Shown in pieces: positions 29,402 to 42,685 of a stretch of DNA of 64,000 nt (position 1 is the stretch's first letter; the number at the start of each line of letters is the position of its first letter). The stretch comes from Candidatus Endolissoclinum faulkneri L5. Its GTDB lineage: Bacteria; Pseudomonadota; Alphaproteobacteria; Thalassobaculales; Thalassobaculaceae. A program made the position numbers and the translations under genes. The DNA lies in NCBI RefSeq assembly GCF_000510265.1, contig NZ_CP006745.1:703654-767653 (forward strand), given 5' to 3'. The notes under the pieces are model-generated. The model was not told the DNA's origin, made no database searches, and saw only the letters and a list, made by a program, of their open reading frames with translations.

Positions 29402-30211
29402 TTAGAACCGCCAACCAGAATGAATTGCAACAATCCCAGCAGACAAATTTCGCCACTTAATATGTTCGAGTCCAACTCTGCTCATACGCTTTGCTAGATC
29501 ATGCTGGCTAGGAAATTGGCGAATACTTTCAATAAGATATTTGTAAGCTGCACGATTATCTGCTATCTTTTCGCCTAACCAAGGTAAGACCCTAAAAGAG
29601 TAGATATCGTAAACAGAATTAAATAATCCTTCGCCTGGTCGAGAAAATTCTAAGCACATAAAACGGCCTCCACGACGTAATACTCTAGTCATTTCCATCA
29701 ATGCTAAGTCAATGTTGGTTACGTTACGTAACCCAAATGCAATCGTAACGCGATCGACTAAACCTTCGCTTAATGGAAGTTGCTCAGCATTACCGACTAC
29801 CCAATCCGTTATATCGCTACCATCTTTTTTCATACGTTCTTGTCCAACTGCAATCATCTTAGCGTTGATATCACAGACCGTGACCCGCCCACCACCACGT
29901 TTTTGCCAAAGATTTGCAATGTCCCCTGTCCCACCTGCAACGTCTAATAGCCATTGCTGCTGTCGCGGCGCTAACCAGTCCACAAATGCTTGTTTCCAAA
30001 TTCGGTGAATTCCAAAACTCATCAGATCGTTCATTAAGTCATAGTTTGTTGCTACATTATCAAACAACTCGCGAACCATTAAGCTTTTTTCATTTGCAGT
30101 AACAGAGGTAAACCCAAAACTGCTCATACCTTCATGAATTTTAGCGCCGGAAGCGAATTTTTTATCAGTTGAGCAAATTAAATTGCTGTCATCACCATTT
30201 GCGTTAATCAC
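29402..30211 (-). CDS. ubiE: Ubiquinone/menaquinone C-methyltransferase UbiE
   Basis: UbiE methylates the benzoquinol ring carbon in ubiquinone synthesis using S-adenosylmethionine. The 269-residue chain has the family N-terminal text ELFDNVATNYDLMNDLMSFG, the SAM loop LLDVAGGTGDIA, the acidic strand ending VCDIN, FGLRNVTNIDLAL, and the C-terminal motif YKYLIESIRQFP. The annotated start gives about 28 residues before MSSFGFTSVTANEK, where most family members begin, so the ATG about 84 bp inside the frame is an alternative start. It is the first gene of the ubiE-ubiB pair and divergent from mutM. Confidence 0.95.
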   Translation of the reverse strand: MINANGDDSNLICSTDKKFASGAKIHEGMSSFGFTSVTANEKSLMVRELFDNVATNYDLMNDLMSFGIHRIWKQAFVDWLAPRQQQWLLDVAGGTGDIANLWQKRGGGRVTVCDINAKMIAVGQERMKKDGSDITDWVVGNAEQLPLSEGLVDRVTIAFGLRNVTNIDLALMEMTRVLRRGGRFMCLEFSRPGEGLFNSVYDIYSFRVLPWLGEKIADNRAAYKYLIESIRQFPSQHDLAKRMSRVGLEHIKWRNLSAGIVAIHSGWRF

Positions 30212-30240
30212 TTTAAAATATATTCCATATTATTATAGTA

Positions 30241-30284
30241 AATGATATATAGTTTGTACCTTAATGATATATAGTTTGTACCTT
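30241..30284. repeat. Exact 22-nt tandem duplication
   Basis: The unit 30241-30262 is repeated identically at 30263-30284, within the divergent ubiE/mutM promoter region. Confidence 0.92.
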
Positions 30285-30390
30285 AATATAGTTTGTCTAA
30301 TGTTATTTATTCTCCCTAATAGTTTGTTTAATTGTAGTATATTTTATAAGCTTTTCTAATCTAGAATATTCATATTCATGTGAAATCAAG

Positions 30391-30430
30391 GCCACTAACT
30401 GTTAGATCTGACGATCTAACAGTTAGTGGC
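30391..30430. repeat. 18-bp perfect hairpin in the mutM leader
   Basis: The arms 30391-30408 and 30413-30430 are exact complements with a TGAC loop. The hairpin sits 31 bp before the mutM ATG. If transcribed it would form a very stable structure near the ribosome site. It has no T-run, so it is not a standard terminator. Confidence 0.9.
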
Positions 30431-30460
30431 GAATGGTTACCTAGGGTGCGTTTAATTATT

Positions 30461-31291
30461 ATGCCTGAATTGCCTGAAGTAGAAAATGTAATGCGTGGGC
30501 TTGCCCAGAGGTTAATAGGACAAAGATTGGCTAAGATTGAACTACGTCGCTCAACATTACGTTGGCCAATACCAGAGAACATAGTTGAACAGTTAACTGG
30601 TAAACGTATCACTGGTTTTCGTCGTCGAGCTAAATACATCATTATCGACCTTAATAGCAATATAAGCTGGATAATTCATTTAGGTATCTCTGGTCGTATA
30701 TTAGTATTCAATGATTCAAAGCCTTTGATTGACATTCATGATCACGTAGTATGTCATACAGATGACTGCATTTGGATAAAATTTAATGATGCTCGTCGCT
30801 TTGGTATGATGGATTTGTATAAAACAAGTGAAATTCAGCAGCACAAATTACTTAAGAATATCGGACCAGAGCCTTTGGATAAAGGCTTTTCTGGTACAAT
30901 GTTAGAATCTGCATTATCCGGCAAACATGTGCCAATCAAAGCAGCTCTACTTGACCAAAAAATAGTAGCCGGAATCGGTAACATTTATGCATCTGAAACT
31001 TTGCATCGTTCCGGGATTTTACCATCGCATCTTGCTATGAATATTACTGAAAAACGAGCAGAAAAATTGGTTTTAGAGATAAAATCAGTGCTTACTGAGG
31101 CTATAGCTGCAGGTGGATCTAGTCTAAGAGATCACCGTCAAGTTAATAACAAACCTGGATTTTTCCAGAATTTTCTTCGTGTCTATAATCGCGAAGGGGA
31201 AAAATGTCTATCTTATGGATGTCATGGATCGGTGAAACGAGCAGTTCAGTACGGAAGATCAACTTTTTATTGTCCTCAATGTCAGCACTAA
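30461..31291 (+). CDS. mutM: Formamidopyrimidine-DNA glycosylase (Fpg/MutM)
   Basis: MutM removes 8-oxoguanine and formamidopyrimidines from DNA and cuts the abasic strand. The frame is open from 30380, but the start must be the ATG at 30461 because the enzyme needs Pro2 as its nucleophile: the chain then begins MPELPEVENVMRGL with Pro2 and Glu3 in place. This gives 276 residues, the normal size. The catalytic Lys sits in the region around GKRITGFRRRAKYII. The helix-two-turn-helix shows KIVAGIGNIYASE and the C-terminal zinc finger has four cysteines (CLSYGC and CPQC) with GRSTFY between them. It is divergent from ubiE, which is the ancestral alphaproteobacterial arrangement. Confidence 0.96.
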   Translation: MPELPEVENVMRGLAQRLIGQRLAKIELRRSTLRWPIPENIVEQLTGKRITGFRRRAKYIIIDLNSNISWIIHLGISGRILVFNDSKPLIDIHDHVVCHTDDCIWIKFNDARRFGMMDLYKTSEIQQHKLLKNIGPEPLDKGFSGTMLESALSGKHVPIKAALLDQKIVAGIGNIYASETLHRSGILPSHLAMNITEKRAEKLVLEIKSVLTEAIAAGGSSLRDHRQVNNKPGFFQNFLRVYNREGEKCLSYGCHGSVKRAVQYGRSTFYCPQCQH

Positions 31292-31565
31292 ACTTGTAAT
31301 CTGTTGTCATAAGTATTACAGTGTACCACGTTTATTTTTTTTCTAATGTGCTCTAAGATTCTTAAGCTAACAAGATCAACACTGCTTTATTTTTCAGTTT
31401 AAAGTAAAATGCCAAAGCATTGTATCAAATGAGCTTAGTCGCTTAAGCATCTTTTAACTGGAGATCCGAGCATATAAACTGCGATTACTAGATTACAAGA
31501 TAAATTAATGGCTTAATAAGCCAGAATGTATTGTTGATATATTTTTTCTGGGAAATACTATCCAA

Positions 31566-31616
31566 AGTGAGTTAAGTAGGTACAAAATTATTAATTTTGT
31601 ACCTACTTAACTCACT
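31566..31616. repeat. 25-bp perfect inverted repeat, 1-nt spacer
   Basis: The arms 31566-31590 and 31592-31616 are exact complements around a single T, giving an almost perfect 51-bp palindrome. No T-run follows. It lies 275 bp downstream of mutM. Such a palindrome would extrude as a cruciform or fold fully as RNA. Confidence 0.92.
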
Positions 31617-31905
31617 CGCTGCTGTAAAATTTGGCTGATATTTACTTATTATGATCGTAATATATTGTAGTCATGGTAGTTAAAAAAATCTTTGCAAATA
31701 TTTAGATAATATTGTATTTTCCGTTAGAGACCATTAAAGCATAGTTCTGATATGATAAATCCGAGAAAAATGTCGCTGTTTTATGCGAGAATAAACGTGA
31801 GAATATCTTGTTTTGTATACCATAATCAAAAAAGCGCATTTTAGATTTTATAATAATGAAATAAGATTTTCAGCACTACGAAGGAATAATTGAAATAGCA
31901 AATTT

Positions 31906-31944
31906 AATTAACATAGTATTGTGTGAATCTATACTATGTTAATT
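31906..31944. repeat. 14-bp perfect inverted repeat
   Basis: The arms 31906-31919 and 31931-31944 pair exactly around an 11-nt loop. The hairpin lies upstream of rpsT. Confidence 0.8.
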
Positions 31945-32048
31945 ATTCCGGTATGTTTGGGCGACGATAATTTTTATCTTGATTGCTGAACGATCCTCAG
32001 TAGAAGGCGTTGCTTGATAGGCCGATAGTGTGTTTTTCATCTAATTAT

Positions 32049-32099
32049 AGGTTCAAGAACAAACATATAATTATTAGGTTCAAGAACAAACATATAATT
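32049..32099. repeat. 24-nt tandem duplication, period 27
   Basis: The units 32049-32072 and 32076-32099 are identical and lie in the rpsT upstream region. Confidence 0.9.
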
Positions 32100-32288
32100 T
32101 AGATAAAAAACTTAGTATAGTTAGAAAAGAATCAAATCGTTTTAAAAAACCAACAACTTGATACTGGTAAGATCGTAGATATAGACATTTAGATGATACA
32201 TTTGTGAAGATAATCTTTGTTTACTTAGGCATAACGAATGTTACTAATGTGTTTAGTAATAGAATTTATTATGAAGGGAGAGAATATA

Positions 32289-32555
32289 TTGGCTAATCAT
32301 ACTTCAGCTGAAAAACGCATACGGCGTAATGCAAAACGTTACGAGATAAATCATTCTCGTATCGCACGTATTCGGACTTACGTCAAAAACGTAAAAAAAG
32401 TAATTGCTACTGGTGATCATGCTAGTGCAATGGAAGTTTTTAAAGTAGTTCAGAAAGAGATGCATCGTGGAGCATCAAAGGGAGTTATGCATCGTAATAA
32501 AGTTGCTCGCAGTTTATCTCGACTTAATAGTAAGATTAAAGCTATGAGTACTTAA
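32289..32555 (+). CDS. rpsT: 30S ribosomal protein S20, TTG start
   Basis: S20 binds 16S rRNA early in assembly of the small subunit. The frame is open from an ATG at 32238, but the conserved protein starts at a TTG codon at 32289, giving [17 protein letters not shown] as in the family. The upstream ATG at 32271 lies within the ribosome site itself (gaaggga). The protein is then 88 residues, the usual size. It is highly basic, with [20 protein letters not shown] and a C-terminal [14 protein letters not shown] start is well known for S20 in other bacteria and takes part in its translational self-control, so this may be functional rather than decay. It keeps its ancestral place before dnaA. Confidence 0.95.
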   Translation: MANHTSAEKRIRRNAKRYEINHSRIARIRTYVKNVKKVIATGDHASAMEVFKVVQKEMHRGASKGVMHRNKVARSLSRLNSKIKAMST

Positions 32556-32893
32556 GTTTACACTATTTTCTTGTTGTAAAAAGGTCAATTAAGTTTGCTA
32601 AGTACTTGATTTAAAGTGTGATTTTTTGCTTTTGACTTCCCAGCAAGCAAATTAAAAAATTTGTAATTTTTACGATTGTTTTATCCAAATTCTAAAAGTT
32701 GCTATTTCCCTACTCCAGTAAACAAGCAAACTAATCATAAAAATTGCTGTAGTATATTTTAAGTTATTCTAATAAGCTAGATATCTTTACTGGTTAAGGA
32801 TAATAAATATCTTGCCGCTTATAATGTTTATTAGGCATTTTAATTATTCCTACTTAGTATTTGGCAAAAAAAAGAAAAGCAAAAAAAATTCCA

Positions 32894-32954
32894 GTAAACC
32901 AAGTAGTAGCATTTGCATTGATTAAATCAGTGCAAATGCTACTACTTGGTTTAC
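32894..32954. repeat. 24-bp perfect inverted repeat
   Basis: The arms 32894-32917 and 32931-32954 are exact complements with a 13-nt loop, 340 bp after rpsT. The arms are richer in GC than the surroundings. Possible roles are a terminator of rpsT or a dnaA-region element. Confidence 0.92.
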
Positions 32955-33507
32955 ATTATTCATTATACGATTTATCTTCAGCGAATTAGAAATATTTGAT
33001 ATGTATCATACTGCTATATAAAAAAATAATATTGCTAGTCGCTAAATCTATCGGAAATTATTCCGATATAAAAAGCTTGGAAAAAGCTAACTGCTTAATA
33101 CTTAAGCAAGCAAAAGATTTTACAAATCTATCAACTTGATATAAAAATCGAAGCAAAAATGTTAATTAAGCAAATTAAGTATTGCTTAACCAGATTAAAA
33201 TACTAAAAATTTTAATCGATATATTTGTTAACAATGTCTATTTAAATTCTATTAAATTAGAACATACTATTAGTATAGTCATGGCATTCTTGCTAAAGTT
33301 ATTTACTTACAAACAAAATAATCCGATATAAAACAATTTAAATAAATTGCCATGAATAGCGATTTATTTAAAGACAGCAGATATAAATCTAAATTTCCAG
33401 CACGATTGTAACTAATGAAGCAGTTAGCGTAATAAAGCGTAAAAAGTTTTATGCTGAACATTAGATCATTTATAGGATTGAGCAATAATTATCACAAAGT
33501 ATCCTAA

Positions 33508-33553
33508 TAGATCATCAGCTAATCTACTTAACAGCAGATTAGCTGATGATCTA
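33508..33553. repeat. 18-bp perfect inverted repeat
   Basis: The arms 33508-33525 and 33536-33553 are exact complements with a 10-nt loop, 345 bp upstream of dnaA. Confidence 0.9.
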
Positions 33554-33897
33554 AATAAAATGAGTTGTAATTTGTTATTAAATTATTAATTTTGATTTAT
33601 TTATCTAATACAAATTACTTTTTATATTCCAACAATAATTAAGCTTTTTATTATTTAACAATTATTATGAATAATAAAAAGATTAATTATTTTGGTAGAA
33701 TGCTAAAAATTCCCTCGTAAGTTTTACGGATAAAATAAATACTAGAATTCTTTATTAAAGTAATGTGAAGAAAACACGTTAATACCAATCCGCGGGATGA
33801 GCCAATCGCAGCATATATAGCTAAAATAGAAATATTGTAGCATTATGTTGATCATCGCCGACTAGTCAAACAGGCGATCTTTCTAGGATTATTCGTC

Positions 33898-35310
33898 ATG
33901 TCTGAATTGGCAGATTGCGATGAATTGGCAGCTCAGTGGGCGCGAGTAAAAATACGTTTGCGCTCAGAATGTGGTGAAACAGCGTATCATGCTTGGTTGA
34001 AGTCTCTAACTTTAGCTTATCGCAATGGTCAAATTGTCTATCTGGTAATGCCTTCAAAGTTTGAACGCGACCGGGTAGTCACACAATACGGCGACAGACT
34101 ACGAGGTCTTTGGCAGGGTGAAGATCCAGCTATTGCAGCTGTAGAGGTGGTCGCCACTAGCCGAAGAAACAATGGACTACGGCCAGTGGATAAATTACCA
34201 AAGTCAAACCTGGCCGAGGAGCCAATTGTAAATATGCTGTTGATGCAAGAACACATCCTTTCAGATCCACCAGGTGACTTCAATGCTATATCAGCATCGT
34301 TGGACGATCGCTTCACTTTTAAGAATTTCGTTGTTGGGAAACCAAATGAACTTGCTTTCGCCGCAGCTCAGCGAGTAGCGGAGAGTGATACAATACCCTT
34401 TAATCCACTTTTTTTATATAGTGGAATCGGTCTCGGCAAAACTCATCTAATGTGTGCTATGGCTTGGGAGATCCGCAAAAAATATCCGCAACGACGAGTT
34501 ATATACCTCTCAGCTGAGAGGTTTATGTATCAGTTTATTCGCGCTCTAAGGTACCGAGACACGGTTACTTTTAAAGATTTATTTCGTTCAGTAGACGTGC
34601 TAATGATTGATGACGTACAATTTATCGGCGGTAAGGACAGTACTCAGGAGGAATTTTTCCATACCTTTAATGCATTGGTGGGCAATAACCGCCAAGTTGT
34701 AATTTCTGCTGACAAAAGCCCAACGAATCTAGATGGGCTGGAAGAAAGGCTACGCTCACGTTTAGGCTGGGGTCTAGTGGCTGATATTCAACCTACAGAC
34801 TACGAACTCCGTTTGAGTATTTTGCAATCTAAAGTAAAAGAGGTAAATGTAGATATTCCGACAAAAGTTATAGAATTTTTATCCCATAAAATCAGCTCCA
34901 ACGTACGTGAACTTGAAGGGGCATTGAACCGTGTTGTAGCACACTCCACCCTAGTTGGCTTAGCAATTACCTTAGAAATGGTGCAAGAAGTGTTGTCCGA
35001 CATGTTGCAAGCGAATAATCGACAACTGACAATTGAGATGATCCAACGTCAAGTTGCATCACACTATAAAATGGATATCACAGATATGTACTCGGCTCGC
35101 CGTGCTCAAGCAATCGCTCGCCCTCGGCAAATAGCCATGTACTTAGCAAAAAACCTTACTCAGCACTCCCTTCCAGAGATTGGCCGCAAATTCGGTGGCC
35201 GTGACCATACGACAGTTATGCATGCAATAAAAAAAGTGGATGAGCTACGTGCAACAAACAATAGTTTTGACGCTGATCTTACAATTCTACGTAAAATGCT
35301 TGAGAAATAA
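33898..35310 (+). CDS. dnaA: Chromosomal replication initiator DnaA
   Basis: DnaA binds origin boxes and opens the DNA for replication. The 470-residue protein has domain I at the N-terminus (ECGETAYHAWLKSL), a linker at about residues 85-130, the AAA+ ATPase with Walker A GIGLGKTH near residue 178 and Walker B VLMIDDVQFI, sensor text ANDLDGLEERLRSR-like, and the C-terminal DNA-binding domain with the signature GGRDHTTVMHAIKKV. All motifs needed for activity are present. A TAGGA ribosome site precedes the ATG. dnaN follows 135 bp downstream on the same strand. dnaA is lost in some extreme symbionts, so its good condition indicates self-controlled replication. Confidence 0.97.
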   Translation: MSELADCDELAAQWARVKIRLRSECGETAYHAWLKSLTLAYRNGQIVYLVMPSKFERDRVVTQYGDRLRGLWQGEDPAIAAVEVVATSRRNNGLRPVDKLPKSNLAEEPIVNMLLMQEHILSDPPGDFNAISASLDDRFTFKNFVVGKPNELAFAAAQRVAESDTIPFNPLFLYSGIGLGKTHLMCAMAWEIRKKYPQRRVIYLSAERFMYQFIRALRYRDTVTFKDLFRSVDVLMIDDVQFIGGKDSTQEEFFHTFNALVGNNRQVVISADKSPTNLDGLEERLRSRLGWGLVADIQPTDYELRLSILQSKVKEVNVDIPTKVIEFLSHKISSNVRELEGALNRVVAHSTLVGLAITLEMVQEVLSDMLQANNRQLTIEMIQRQVASHYKMDITDMYSARRAQAIARPRQIAMYLAKNLTQHSLPEIGRKFGGRDHTTVMHAIKKVDELRATNNSFDADLTILRKMLEK

Positions 35311-35445
35311 TTATCTTTTCTGCTGTTGATTATAAAGAGAAATTTACTCGTTTAGGTTTGTTTTTATGTTATAAATTATTACTAATGCTATTTTATGTAC
35401 AATACAACATTTATCTAGAGTATTAAATTAAATGATAGCAAACAC

Positions 35446-36567
35446 ATGAAAATTATCATTGATCGATCAGCTTTTCTTAAACCCATGGCCCACATTCAAA
35501 GCGTCGTTGAGCGGCGAAGTAATATTCCAATCTTAGCTAATGTGCTCTTACAAGCTAAAACAGGACGTCTATCAATGACCGCTACTGATATGGATATGAA
35601 TTTAGTTAATAGCACCGCCTGTATAGTTAATCAACCCGGCTCTATCACTGTACCAGCCCTTACTCTTTACGATATCATCCGAAAACTGCAAAAAGGATCA
35701 AAGATTAAACTAAATATGGATAAAGACAGTGTCAATCTATCAATTAGTGCTGGACGTTCTAAATTTTTCTTACCTACCCTACAAGTAGACCAGTTTCCTA
35801 CTTTACCTAACGATGAAATAACTGTTAATTTTATGCTTTCTGCGGCTAATGTAAAATCGCTAATAGATCGAACTCGTTTTGCTATTTCCACAGAAGAGAC
35901 TCGATATTACTTGAACGGTATGTACCTGCATGCAATCCAAGCTAATAATATATCTGTACTGCGAGCTGTGACCACTGATGGCCATCGAATGGCTCTAATG
36001 GAAATTCCGCTACCTGAATCAAAATCAGACATACCACCAGTAATTGTACCACGCAAAGCTATAATTGAAATACGCAAGCTGATTGACGAAAGCGAAGGCT
36101 GGATAGATCTAGCTTTTAGTAAAAACAAGCTTCGTTTTGACTTCGTTGATACTGTGATAACAACTAAGTTAATCGATGGAAATTTCCCAGATTATGAACG
36201 AGTAATCCCGAGTTCTAACGATAAGATTATGCGACTTGAGTGTAGATCTTTAAAAAAAGCCGTTGAGCGTGTCGTAACTATCTCAACAGCAAAATCGCGT
36301 TCAATCAAGCTAGAGATCAACAAGGGAAATTTAATGTTATCAGCCAAAAATCTTGATAATGCCTGGGCAAGTGAGGATATGAATGTAGACTATGATTCTG
36401 AACCTATAGAAATAGGTTTTAATGCGCGGTATTTGTTAGAGATAACTGATCAATTTAACGACAACGCCATAATGCTATTTCATATGGCAGACAGAGCGTC
36501 TCCAGCTATAGTCACCAATGAGAAGAACGACGGTGCAACTTATGTAATTATGCCTATGAGACTCTAG
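35446..36567 (+). CDS. dnaN: DNA polymerase III beta subunit (sliding clamp)
   Basis: The clamp encircles DNA and holds polymerase III and other enzymes. The 373-residue protein has the three clamp domains in order. Clear family sections are SVVERRSNIPILANVLLQA in domain 1, TRFAISTEETRYYLNGMYLH in domain 2, VTTDGHRMALMEIPLP, FPDYERVIPSSNDKIMRLE, and the C-terminal YVIMPMRL. The length is normal. It follows dnaA in the standard bacterial order. recF, which should come next, is absent from the following 1.1 kb. Confidence 0.97.
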   Translation: MKIIIDRSAFLKPMAHIQSVVERRSNIPILANVLLQAKTGRLSMTATDMDMNLVNSTACIVNQPGSITVPALTLYDIIRKLQKGSKIKLNMDKDSVNLSISAGRSKFFLPTLQVDQFPTLPNDEITVNFMLSAANVKSLIDRTRFAISTEETRYYLNGMYLHAIQANNISVLRAVTTDGHRMALMEIPLPESKSDIPPVIVPRKAIIEIRKLIDESEGWIDLAFSKNKLRFDFVDTVITTKLIDGNFPDYERVIPSSNDKIMRLECRSLKKAVERVVTISTAKSRSIKLEINKGNLMLSAKNLDNAWASEDMNVDYDSEPIEIGFNARYLLEITDQFNDNAIMLFHMADRASPAIVTNEKNDGATYVIMPMRL

Positions 36568-40164
<3,597 letters not shown>

Positions 40165-41620
40165 ATAAATGATTATTCTTTTATACACCGTATAATCAGT
40201 AAAAATACTAAATAAATTATTATTATGTATTAATGATCAATTGTAATCAGTTGGATGGGTTACAAATCACCTCTTTCTAGAGATCATTAGTAAAATTTAA
40301 AATATTATTTTAACAAATTCGTAAGTGGATTTCAATGCACTTTGAATAAAGTAAGTTTATTATTGATATTATTAAATAAACGGTTACTTTTAGCTGATTC
40401 ATTTCTGTAAGAATATACGAAGGCGTAGAATTCTATTGTATCGATCAAAGTACACTGATCTTGCATCGTTTTTCGCTGCTTGAGTTAATAGCGAATAACA
40501 TTCGTGCCTATTGATATGCTTATATTATTTGGTAATTATAAGTCCAATAAATAAATCTTTATAAAAACTTATATTAGTTTTGCTTTGAGTAAACGTCCTA
40601 TACAATATCTGATATGTGATGAGATTAATTTATTGCTATCTGAATACTTATCTAATGATCAATTTAATAAAAATTAAATCATGAAATTTAAATAGATTAG
40701 AATTTACGTAGCAGATATATTATATTACAAAACAAAATCTTGTTTGATAGCGTTATTTATGTAAAAGACAACTGATAATGTCAGTGTAAAGATCTATAAT
40801 CACTCCATGACCTATCGTATAATATAAACACGCTAGGCTAATATAGCTTAAGTATGTAAAAAATCAATTTTATAATTTATTGTTTTGTTCGACGTAAAAA
40901 TTATTTGACTAAATGACGTATCTTGTTCAATATAAAATCTTGTTAGAACAGACTTAATGTTAATGTATAGTGATGATTTTTAAAAGATCAGTTAATTTTT
41001 AAGGCATCCAGCTACATAAGTTTAAAAATAACGATCATATCAAATAAAACCATCAAAAATATTTGATGGTTGCTATTTAGCAAATCAATTACTAAGAACA
41101 AAAATTCCAAAATTTTACAGCCAGAACATAGCAGAAGATATTGTTTGTAATGATATAGTTTTATTATTATCAAAATAAATTCATAATGTTAATTAATAGA
41201 TTAATATTATTAATTTATCAATGTAAGCTTTCTAGCAATCAAACACAATTTATTTTTCTTAAACTTTACCTTTTGATGCTGGCATAATAAAACAATCTAA
41301 AAAAACTAAATATTTATATATCACATACTTAAAAATTTTTGATACTTTAAGTACTAAGCATAGATAACTATCTGTAGGTGCAAGGTTTCATTGGGGTATG
41401 CTATTTACTTTTTAAAGAACTGATAATCTGTGAATGATACATAAAAATAGTTGCAATAGCTCCATGTGCTCACATAAAATTTTATGCTTTAAATTTTGTC
41501 AAAATGGCAAGATTATAAAATAGTATTATTGCCCATAGATTAATTTCAACGTTATAGAATAACCTATCGATATTAAAGTTTTGTATAGAAAAACACTTAT
41601 AGAAACGGGGATACAAAGCA
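40165..41620. other. Gene-free spacer between gyrB and tsaD
   Basis: I see no gene. A small hairpin (arms 41048-41057 and 41062-41071) is the only clear structure. Confidence 0.6.
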
Positions 41621-42685
41621 TTGTTGACGACATATGCTGTTCTTGGCATAGAAACAAGTTGTGACGAAACATCAGCCTCAGTGGTCGCAAACGATAGGAA
41701 AATTTTGTCGAATGTCGTTCTAAGTCAGCTTAATGAGCATAGATTATATGGTGGTGTAGTTCCAGAGATTGCTGCTCGCGCCCATATCAATCACATCGAT
41801 TCCATAGTAACTAGAGCTATGATTGAATCTGGGGTTAAGTTTGCTGATCTCGCGGGAATAGCAGCAACAGGAGGTCCTGGATTGATTGGCGGTATATTGG
41901 TCGGTAGCACATTAGGAAAAGCGATTGCTAGCGCTCACTGTAAGCCTTTTATTGCAGTTAATCATCTGGAGGGACACGCACTTACAGTCAGATTAACTGA
42001 TGCTATAGATTTTCCCTATTTATTACTACTAGTTTCAGGCGGTCACTGTCAACTTTTGTTTGTAAAAGGAGTGGGTTTGTATCGTAGACTTGGCACAACT
42101 ATAGATGACGCAGTGGGCGAAGCTTTTGATAAAACCGCAAAGCTTCTAGGTCTTGGATATCCCGGAGGGCCAGCCGTGGAATATGCAGCTGCATTAGGGG
42201 ATTGCTCTAATGTTAAGTTACCTAGGCCTATGTTAGGTAAAGCAGGCTGCGATTTTTCCTTTTCTGGATTAAAAACTGCCGTGCGGAGACGAGTTAATCA
42301 GGTAAAGGAAATACTTAGCTCACAGATGGTTGCAGATATAGCAGCTGCTTTCCAAAAAGCAGTGTCTGATACTTTAGTAGACCGTACCAAACAAGCAATA
42401 AATCTCCTAGAGATAGAAAAAATTAACAATCAGTTTCTGGTAATGGCTGGTGGAGTAGCAGCTAATCAGACAATCCGAGCTGCTATTGCAGATCTAGCTG
42501 CACTCCGTGGGTTGCAGTTCGTAGCACCTTCGATGAATTTATGCGGCGACAACGGTGCAATGATTGCTTGGGCTGGAGTAGAACGCTTAGCCTTGGGACT
42601 AATCGATGGTATGAGTTTTCGTCCACGCTCTCGTTGGCCGCTTGATCAGTATGCTGCTCTATCTAGCAAAACTAACAAAGTCTAA
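41621..42685 (+). CDS. tsaD: tRNA N6-threonylcarbamoyladenosine transferase TsaD
   Basis: TsaD, with TsaB and TsaE, puts the threonylcarbamoyl group on A37 of tRNAs that read ANN codons. The 354-residue protein has the ASKHA fold motifs [15 protein letters not shown] (residues 8-22) and [11 protein letters not shown], the metal-binding HLEGHAL and upstream [35 protein letters not shown] and the C-terminal [12 protein letters not shown] and NGAMIAWAG. The start is a TTG (41621 or the next codon); no ATG is available upstream in frame without losing the family start. A GGGG stretch 10 nt earlier may be the ribosome site. The gene is single, without its usual neighbours hemC and gpsA. Confidence 0.95.
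   Translation: MLTTYAVLGIETSCDETSASVVANDRKILSNVVLSQLNEHRLYGGVVPEIAARAHINHIDSIVTRAMIESGVKFADLAGIAATGGPGLIGGILVGSTLGKAIASAHCKPFIAVNHLEGHALTVRLTDAIDFPYLLLLVSGGHCQLLFVKGVGLYRRLGTTIDDAVGEAFDKTAKLLGLGYPGGPAVEYAAALGDCSNVKLPRPMLGKAGCDFSFSGLKTAVRRRVNQVKEILSSQMVADIAAAFQKAVSDTLVDRTKQAINLLEIEKINNQFLVMAGGVAANQTIRAAIADLAALRGLQFVAPSMNLCGDNGAMIAWAGVERLALGLIDGMSFRPRSRWPLDQYAALSSKTNKV

Larger units (their letters stand above)
31292..32288. other. Spacer with hairpins and a tandem duplication
   Basis: In related genomes an enoyl-CoA hydratase gene usually lies between mutM and rpsT; no trace is readable. The spacer holds inverted repeats at 31566-31616 and 31906-31944, and the duplication 32049-32072 with 32076-32099. 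Confidence 0.6.
32556..33897. other. Spacer between rpsT and dnaA with two long hairpins
   Basis: I see no gene. The inverted repeats at 32894-32954 and 33508-33553 stand out. I found no cluster of DnaA boxes, so no origin is claimed. A 60-codon minus-strand frame at 33303-33485 has random composition. Confidence 0.6.

Noticed and set aside
33303-33485. 60-codon minus-strand frame between rpsT and dnaA
   Set aside because: Composition is that of translated AT-rich spacer (many I, N, Y, F, L). No family motif and no ribosome site.
32556-33897. Replication origin upstream of dnaA
   Set aside because: I found no cluster of DnaA boxes; only single weak matches. The long hairpins alone do not prove an origin.
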